From Microcaldota archaeon (lineage in GTDB: Archaea > Micrarchaeota > Micrarchaeia > Burarchaeales > Burarchaeaceae): DNA of 5,317 nucleotides. Positions 5,310 to 5,317 of the stretch are shown piece after piece. Numbering within the stretch: position 1 is the stretch's first letter; each line of letters starts with the position of its first letter. The notes under the pieces were generated by a model. It worked only from the letters and a program-made list of their open reading frames with translations, did not search any database and was not told the origin of the DNA. Made by a program: the position numbers and the translations under genes. The stretch spans positions 1-5,317 of the forward strand of contig QMVF01000061.1 in the NCBI GenBank assembly GCA_003660965.1, in the 5' to 3' direction.

Positions 5310-5312
5310 GCG

Positions 5313-5317
5313 ATGGA
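5313..5317 (+). CDS. Possible start of the next gene (spt5/nusG expected from gene order)
   Basis: ATGGA at the window edge, three bases after the secE stop, could be the first two codons of a downstream gene (Met then Asp or Glu). Only five bases are visible, so the sequence itself says nothing on function; the spt5/nusG suggestion rests entirely on the common archaeal order ftsZ-secE-spt5. Confidence 0.3.

Noticed and set aside
1..5317. Mobile elements, CRISPR repeats, tRNA or rRNA genes.
   Set aside because: No repeated spacer arrays, transposase frames, cloverleaf-like segments or long terminal inverted repeats were seen; nearly all bases are explained by housekeeping genes.

Overview
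The window is archaeal. It carries an AMP phosphorylase of the archaeal nucleotide-recycling type, a ribose-1,5-bisphosphate isomerase, a deoxyhypusine synthase (an enzyme typical of archaea and eukaryotes), an FtsZ resembling the FtsZ1 group of Euryarchaeota, a Sec61-gamma-type SecE, and TATA-box promoters. GC content is intermediate, intergenic gaps are very small, and TTG and GTG starts are used beside ATG. A euryarchaeote or a DPANN-type archaeon would fit; no rRNA or other lineage marker is present, so I cannot place it further.

Layout. About 54 bases near 3925-3978 separate two divergent transcription units. Leftward (minus strand) run ribose-1,5-bisphosphate isomerase (2956-3924), AMP phosphorylase (1395-2954) and deoxyhypusine synthase (443-1390), with gaps of 1 and 4 bases, so they almost certainly share one transcript. 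A second minus-strand unit follows, with its own TATA box at 427-434: a 95-residue single-OB-fold protein of the replication protein A type (83-370), then the first 21 codons of dCTP deaminase (1-62, cut by the window edge). Rightward (plus strand) run ftsZ (3979-5064) and secE (5115-5309). The last five bases hold a possible ATG for the next gene, which in many archaea is spt5/nusG.

How the genes work together. AMP phosphorylase turns AMP and phosphate into a free base and ribose-1,5-bisphosphate, and the isomerase turns that into ribulose-1,5-bisphosphate. These are the two steps before a form III RuBisCO, whose gene is not in the window. Deoxyhypusine synthase modifies translation factor aIF5A. 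The OB-fold protein and dCTP deaminase pair single-strand nucleic-acid binding with dUTP/dTTP supply. FtsZ and SecE serve cell division and protein export.

I found no mobile element, CRISPR array, tRNA or rRNA, and no clearly new system. The points most worth a second look are the fused AMP-recycling/hypusine operon, the palindromic TATA element between the divergent units, and several genes whose start codons are decided by promoter or ribosome-site evidence.
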